A stretch of DNA of 64,000 nucleotides from contig NZ_CP013023.1 of assembly GCF_001421015.2 (NCBI RefSeq), forward strand, positions 2,411,501 through 2,475,500, written 5' to 3'. Positions 59,227-64,000 of this stretch are shown here, in pieces. Under the pieces are notes generated by a model, which had not been told where the DNA came from, did no database searches, and worked only from the letters and a program-made list of their open reading frames with translations. The stretch comes from Paenibacillus bovis (GTDB lineage: Bacteria; Bacillota; Bacilli; Paenibacillales; Paenibacillaceae). The position numbers were made by a program, and so were the translations under genes. Numbering within the stretch: position 1 is the stretch's first letter; every line of letters begins with the position of its first letter.

Positions 59227-60522
59227 ATGAGCGGCAACAAAGCCTATTATCCGGCACGTGGCCGGGTTATTCTGCATGTGGATATGAATGCTTTTTACTG
59301 CTCGGTTCATGCCGCCGAGGAGCCGGACAAGTACAAAGGAAAACCGACAGCGGTAGCCGGCAGTGTGGAGCAGCGTAAGGGCATCGTCGTCACCGCTTCC
59401 TACGAAGCCCGCAGACGCGGAGTGAAAACCGGTATGCTGGTCGGTCAGGCACAGCAAAAGTGTCCGAATATTATTGTGATTCGGCCGGATTTTCATCTTT
59501 ATCGTAAATATTCGTCTGCTTTCATGAATATTGCCTATAGCTACACACCGCTGCTGCAGGCAACTTCTATTGATGAATGTTATCTGGATATTACAGGCTC
59601 CAGCCAGTTTGGTACTCCAATGGAGATAGCAGCGGATCTGCAGCGGCGTATCCAGGACGAACTGGGGCTTCCCTGCTCGGTGGGAATCGCACCGAACAAA
59701 TTGCTGGCCAAAATGGCTTCGGATATGAAAAAGCCTAATGGCATCTCTATTCTCCGTATTCGGGATGTGCCTCATCTATTATGGGATCAGCCGTGTGGAC
59801 AGTTATTCGGTATTGGTAGCAAAACAGCAGCCAAATTGCGGGAAATGGGCATTCGTACGATTGGACAGCTGGCTGCTGCAGATGAAGCCAGACTCAAAGC
59901 CAGATTTGGCATTCAGGGCAGCTGGCTCAAACAGGCTGCGAATGGAACCGATCATTCTCTTGTCGAGCCGGATCATGAACCCAACAAGTCGATTGGCCAT
60001 ACGACGACGCTGCCGGCGGATATTCAGGACCAGGAGGATATACGCCGGGTCATGCTGAATCTGAGCGATCAGGTATGCCGGCGGATGAGAAGGCAGAAGC
60101 TCATGTCACGCACCGTGCAGATTACGATCCGTACGCCGGATATGAAGACGATCACCCGTTCCAAGGCATTGTCAGCCCCGACAGAGACCGCCGAAGAAGT
60201 GTATCATGAAGCTTGTGCGCTGTATGACAGGCACTGGGCAGGTAAAGGACCGGTTCGTCTGCTCGGGGTCACTTTGCAAAATCTGCTACCCCGTGATGAA
60301 GCTGCGGTCCAACTCGATCTATTCGATTATGAACGCCAGCCGCAAAAAGAACAGCTCAATGAAGTGATTGACCGGCTGCGTGATAAATTTGGTGAAAGTG
60401 CCCTGCTGACAGCCGGGATGCTTGGCAATGATCCTTCCGTGCTGATTCGTAACCACAAGATCCGGGGAACTTCGCTGCAGCGGGATGGACAGCGTTTTAC
60501 ACAGGAAGAGGAACCTTTATAA
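59227..60522 (+). CDS. dinB: DNA polymerase IV (DinB), Y family
   Basis: A 431-aa translesion polymerase. Catalytic residues: HVDMNAFYCSVHA (Asp), SIDECYLDITGS (Asp-Glu), then the finger and little-finger domains (SVGIAPNKLLAKMASDMKKP; GIGSKTAAKLREMGI). The C-terminal QLDLFDYE is a beta-clamp-binding motif. ATG 59227 has AGGAGG six bases upstream; the frame is open from 59200. No LexA box was noticed in the short leader; damage control cannot be concluded. Confidence 0.95.
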   Translation: MSGNKAYYPARGRVILHVDMNAFYCSVHAAEEPDKYKGKPTAVAGSVEQRKGIVVTASYEARRRGVKTGMLVGQAQQKCPNIIVIRPDFHLYRKYSSAFMNIAYSYTPLLQATSIDECYLDITGSSQFGTPMEIAADLQRRIQDELGLPCSVGIAPNKLLAKMASDMKKPNGISILRIRDVPHLLWDQPCGQLFGIGSKTAAKLREMGIRTIGQLAAADEARLKARFGIQGSWLKQAANGTDHSLVEPDHEPNKSIGHTTTLPADIQDQEDIRRVMLNLSDQVCRRMRRQKLMSRTVQITIRTPDMKTITRSKALSAPTETAEEVYHEACALYDRHWAGKGPVRLLGVTLQNLLPRDEAAVQLDLFDYERQPQKEQLNEVIDRLRDKFGESALLTAGMLGNDPSVLIRNHKIRGTSLQRDGQRFTQEEEPL

Positions 60523-60548
60523 AGCAATCGTTTGGGTGAGCGGCTTAA

Positions 60549-60965
<417 letters not shown>

Positions 60966-60990
60966 TTTCCTTTGGAAAAAAGCTTTTGCC

Positions 60991-61030
60991 AAACGCTCTG
61001 TTCACCGTCCTGGTGGGCAGAGCGTTTTTT
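60991..61030 (+). terminator. Terminator of fer
   Basis: AAACGCTCTG pairs with CAGAGCGTTT across an 18-base loop and is followed by TTTT. Confidence 0.83.
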
Positions 61031-61186
61031 GTGCAAAATATGCTGTGCAAATTGATTCGCCAGCCCTATGCGGGATCAACGAAATTAGCCGATATAGAAG
61101 ATAATAGGCATACTCTGTGCAGAGCCAAATACATAACCTGATATTCCAAAGAAGGGAGATTCGGAAGCCATTCCGGGGATGGATGA

Positions 61187-62602
61187 ATGAAAAACTTACT
61201 GTATCTAAAACGCTATGTGAAAATGCATCCGAATAACCGCATGGGCTGGTACCTGCTGGGCAAAGAATACGAAGCGGATGGACAGGTAGGCAAAGCCAAC
61301 TACTGTTATAACCGGGCTGGTGATATTTATGAGGCCTTTGAACACAGCAAAGTACCGGCAGATGTACTCAAAGATTACGAAGCCAAGGTCATGGAAATGG
61401 CTCATAAACGGGAGCAGAAAATACGTCGATGGCGTTATAGTTTATTGGGAGTAGCGCTGCTGTTCCTGATTATGATGCGTTCGGTAACTGCACCGAGTGA
61501 CCAGGATCGGCTCATGGCACAGAACGATCGCAGCGAACCTGCTGCAACGACTAATAGTACAGATGCGGATAACTCGCCGCAGAAAAAGCCGCCTTTCCGT
61601 ATGCCTCTTGCTTTTACAGCTATCGAATTGTCATATGGAAGTGACGAGACAGGCGATGCGGTTACCCGTTATATGCAGCAACAGACACAGGGGACAGCTC
61701 CTGACAAAGCAGTAGTACTGGGTATGCAAAAAGCGGATAAATGGCTGCTATGGGAGCCTGAGCTGCCGGTGATGTACACTCTGGCAGAGGGTGACAACCC
61801 CGGGCAGACACTTGTCCAGTCATATGATGCCAAGAACTGCCACTGCAAGCCTGGACAGCTGCAGCATTATCAAAAAGAAGCTGGAGAATGGATGCGGCAG
61901 CAGGAACAGCTAGCCGCGATGCAGACCGCGATCTCTCACTACCAGATGGCCAAAGGGACTTTGCCTGCTCAGCCCAATCAGTTGGAAGCACCTTTTCCAA
62001 GCAACTGGTTGTCTGGCAGCACCGAGACGATGAATCAAACCTTTACCGCTTTGAGAGCACTGCAAAGCAGCGGAAAGCTGCCTGCCGAAGCAGCAGCGGG
62101 CATGGATGGGGAGGCCGCGCAAATTATGGCTTCCACGCTGGGAGGACATCCCTATTTCAAACAGCCGCTTGAGATTATTGTGGACAAGAAAAAGCACCGT
62201 CTCGCTGTAGCCAGCGGATCGGTATTGCTGCGTAATTATGAAGTAGGACTCGGCGGGGCAAAAACACCAGAAGGTACATTTAATATCTCGATCAAGGTAA
62301 TGAATCCGAACGGCAAGTCGGATGGTGATTTTGGCAGCCGTGGCATGCAGCTGTCGGATAGCCACTATGCGATTCACGGCACGAATGAACCGGATAGTAT
62401 CGGAACAGACGAATCGCTCGGCTGTGTACGAATGGATCAGGCGGATGTGGAAGAATTGTTTGATATGATACCGCTCGGAACCAAAGTAACGATTGCGAAC
62501 AATGTACTGCCCGGTAAGGTATGGGTACCGGAGAAGCGTTTTGAGACCAGCAAAAGTCAGAATCAGACAGATCCGAATACTGTCTACCACTGGCTGGATT
62601 AA
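61187..62602 (+). CDS. Membrane-anchored L,D-transpeptidase (YkuD) family protein
   Basis: A 471-aa protein. Residues 1-70 form a cytosolic TPR-like helical region (NRMGWYLLGKEYEADGQVGK, ANYCYNRAGDIYE), one membrane segment follows (WRYSLLGVALLFLIMM), then an extracellular linker and the YkuD domain after residue 320 (LEIIVDKKKHRLAVASGSVL; KTPEGTFNIS). The catalytic motif HAIHGTNEP...SLGCVRM, with nucleophilic Cys, is intact. L,D-transpeptidases crosslink peptidoglycan or attach proteins. The cytosolic TPR at the front is unusual. Confidence 0.87.
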   Translation: MKNLLYLKRYVKMHPNNRMGWYLLGKEYEADGQVGKANYCYNRAGDIYEAFEHSKVPADVLKDYEAKVMEMAHKREQKIRRWRYSLLGVALLFLIMMRSVTAPSDQDRLMAQNDRSEPAATTNSTDADNSPQKKPPFRMPLAFTAIELSYGSDETGDAVTRYMQQQTQGTAPDKAVVLGMQKADKWLLWEPELPVMYTLAEGDNPGQTLVQSYDAKNCHCKPGQLQHYQKEAGEWMRQQEQLAAMQTAISHYQMAKGTLPAQPNQLEAPFPSNWLSGSTETMNQTFTALRALQSSGKLPAEAAAGMDGEAAQIMASTLGGHPYFKQPLEIIVDKKKHRLAVASGSVLLRNYEVGLGGAKTPEGTFNISIKVMNPNGKSDGDFGSRGMQLSDSHYAIHGTNEPDSIGTDESLGCVRMDQADVEELFDMIPLGTKVTIANNVLPGKVWVPEKRFETSKSQNQTDPNTVYHWLD

Positions 62603-62649
62603 ATAAAACGCTATCAAACGGGTGCAGCGAATAAACATAAACGGCAATC

Positions 62650-62692
62650 CGGAAGCGGTCTTCTTAAAACGAGAAGATCGCTTTTCTTTTGA
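62650..62692 (+). terminator. Terminator of the L,D-transpeptidase gene
   Basis: AAGCGGTCTTCT and AGAAGATCGCTT (one G-T) form a stem with TTTCTTTTG after it. Confidence 0.72.
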
Positions 62693-62804
62693 CCCGGAAC
62701 AGGATAAACTGTTATAGAGATCAAATCTGCAGGCTGGCCGGACAAGGCCTTGCAGGATACGCATCAAGGCGGTTTGCCAATGCCAGGAACGGAGTGAATG
62801 CAAC

Positions 62805-63899
62805 TTGTTGTATCGTAACATTTTCAAACCTGTATTGTTCCGGATGGACCCGGAAAAAGCGCATCATCTTGTAATCGGCGGACTGGGCGCAGGCGTACGT
62901 ATTCCCGGTACGCTGGCAGCTATGAATTCGATGTACGGCATTACCAGTACACCCGATATGACGACGGAGCTGTTCGGGATTACATTCCCGGGCCCTGTTG
63001 GTCTGGCAGCTGGTCTGGACAAAAATGCCCAGGCGGTGCCCGGGCTATCGGCCTCCGGGTTTGGATTTATGGAGGTAGGTACGGTTACACCGCAGCCCCA
63101 GCCGGGTAATGAACAGCCACGGCTATTCCGTCTGCCATCGGATCGCGCGTTGGTGAATCGAATGGGATTCAACAATGAAGGCGCAGACGCGATGGCGGCG
63201 AGGCTCAAGGAATGGAATGCCCGTCCAATCCCGATTGCCGTGAATATCGGCAAAAATAAAGTGACGCCGAATGAGCAGGCAGCATCCGATTATGAATCCT
63301 GTATCCGTACGCTGTATCCATATGCTGACTTCTTTGTAGTTAACATCAGCTCCCCGAATACACCGGATCTGCGCAACCTCCAGCATGGCAACGAGCTGAA
63401 GGAACTGCTTGCTGCCGTTATGGCAGAGATGAAGCGTCAGGAACAGCAGCATGGTTCGGCAAAGTCCGTGCTGGTAAAGATTGCACCGGATGTAAGCACT
63501 GCCGAGCTGGAATATATGGTCGATACCATTCAGTCCAGCGGAGCAGCAGGTCTGATTGCCACGAATACGACGCTGTCCAGAGAAGGACTAACCCACCCGG
63601 ATGCCGGGCAGGCAGGCGGCCTCAGCGGACGTCCTTTAACCGAACGTTCCACCGAGATTATCGCCAGCGTATATCGCCAGACCGGTGGCAAACTGCCGAT
63701 TATCGGCTGCGGAGGCATATTCTCCAGTCAGGATGCCTATGACAAGATCAAGGCAGGTTCCAGTCTGGTGGAAATTTACACTTCGTTTATTTATGAAGGT
63801 CCTCAGGTGACCCGTGAGCTGCATAACGGTATCCGTGAGCTTATGAAGCGTGACGGCTTCGCACATATCTCGGAAGCGGTCGGGGCAGACCACCGCTAA
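62805..63899 (+). CDS. pyrD: Dihydroorotate dehydrogenase (quinone), class 2
   Basis: A 364-aa membrane-associated FMN enzyme that oxidises dihydroorotate to orotate with quinone, in pyrimidine synthesis. The N-terminal amphipathic helix (LYRNIFKPVLFRMDPEKAHH) binds the membrane. FPGPVGLAAGLDKNAQ, NISSPNTPDLRNLQ (catalytic Ser of class 2) and GLIATNTTLSR are present, with IIGCGGIFSSQDAYDKIKAG near the FMN phosphate. TTG start with GGAG about ten bases upstream. It lies outside a pyr operon. The relQ start follows after 60 bases. Confidence 0.93.
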   Translation: MLYRNIFKPVLFRMDPEKAHHLVIGGLGAGVRIPGTLAAMNSMYGITSTPDMTTELFGITFPGPVGLAAGLDKNAQAVPGLSASGFGFMEVGTVTPQPQPGNEQPRLFRLPSDRALVNRMGFNNEGADAMAARLKEWNARPIPIAVNIGKNKVTPNEQAASDYESCIRTLYPYADFFVVNISSPNTPDLRNLQHGNELKELLAAVMAEMKRQEQQHGSAKSVLVKIAPDVSTAELEYMVDTIQSSGAAGLIATNTTLSREGLTHPDAGQAGGLSGRPLTERSTEIIASVYRQTGGKLPIIGCGGIFSSQDAYDKIKAGSSLVEIYTSFIYEGPQVTRELHNGIRELMKRDGFAHISEAVGADHR

Positions 63900-63959
63900 T
63901 CCAACCCCTAATACATGTATATTCGAAAGAATGAGGTCATAGACTGAGGAGGCATGAAG

Positions 63960-64000
63960 ATGGATGACAGAGACTGGGAATTATTCTTGCTTCCCTATGA
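63960..64000 (+). CDS. RelQ-type (p)ppGpp synthetase, partial
   Basis: The window ends 41 bases into this gene. ATG 63960 has GGAGG seven bases upstream; 13 codons are visible (MDDRDWELFLLPY), matching closely the start of Bacillus YjbM/SasB (MDDKQWERFLVPY). This would be a small alarmone synthetase. Only the N-terminus is seen, so the call depends on that short match. Confidence 0.65.
   Translation, partial: MDDRDWELFLLPY

Overview
The window looks like a chromosomal segment of a Paenibacillus-type Bacillota (Firmicutes) bacterium. This rests on moderate GC content, strong AGGAGG-type ribosome binding sites with frequent GTG/TTG starts, many intrinsic terminators, and a gene set typical of spore-forming Bacilli: AraR, Ctc/L25, a hemE-hemH-hemY operon, LtaS, YtpB, YtxH, YugP, CshA, RelQ and a GlnR-boxed amtB. 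The species-level guess is inference from protein resemblance. I see no rRNA, tRNA, prophage, insertion sequence or CRISPR array. One complete structured RNA is present: a 6S RNA.

Layout. 0-8.9 kb: a UbiA-family prenyltransferase, the arabinose repressor AraR with two operator-like boxes, a double-HTH protein, a long non-coding stretch, ribosomal protein L25/Ctc, a Dabb plus DUF86 pair, a SufR-like regulator behind a promoter-terminator leader, YtxH, and small conserved proteins (DUF1232, HesB-like, DUF1450). 8.9-14.6 kb: lipoteichoic acid synthase, the YpsC rRNA methyltransferase, an O-methyltransferase and an MFS exporter. 14.9-18.4 kb: the haem operon hemE-hemH-hemY. 18.7-24.3 kb: CapA, FAA hydrolase, DUF92, then TetR coupled to an ABC-F ATPase. 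24.4-28.9 kb: M42 aminopeptidase, LapA-like protein, oligoendopeptidase F, two small genes and a cold shock protein. 29.2-32.8 kb: a cytochrome P450 followed by a polar amino acid ABC importer. 33-43.5 kb: YtpB terpene synthase with pfkA, TetR with DUF72, MATE, a DUF4015 glycoside-hydrolase-like protein, a small ORF, YitT and the DEAD-box helicase CshA.

43.7-64 kb: YesL, 6S RNA, DUF1499, Tpx, a rhomboid protease, then a 590-bp non-coding stretch with a 107-bp near-palindrome and a degenerate 21-bp repeat array. Next come YugP and a MerR regulator, then a nitrogen-related operon amtB - DUF294 nucleotidyltransferase - DnaQ-like exonuclease under a perfect GlnR/TnrA-type box. The window ends with a JAMM peptidase, citramalate synthase, an unknown gene, a metallophosphoesterase pseudogene, a HEAT-repeat protein with a DMP19-like partner, DNA polymerase IV, ferredoxin, an L,D-transpeptidase, PyrD and the first 41 bases of a RelQ-type (p)ppGpp synthetase.

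Most of the window is ordinary core and shell chromosome. The items most worth a second look are the 6S RNA, the GlnR-boxed amtB-nucleotidyltransferase-exonuclease operon, the repeat-rich intergenic stretch at 47.2-47.7 kb, the promoter-then-terminator leader of the SufR-like gene, the cshA leader with two mutually exclusive pairings, and the decayed metallophosphoesterase. Nothing here is convincingly a new defence or mobile system.
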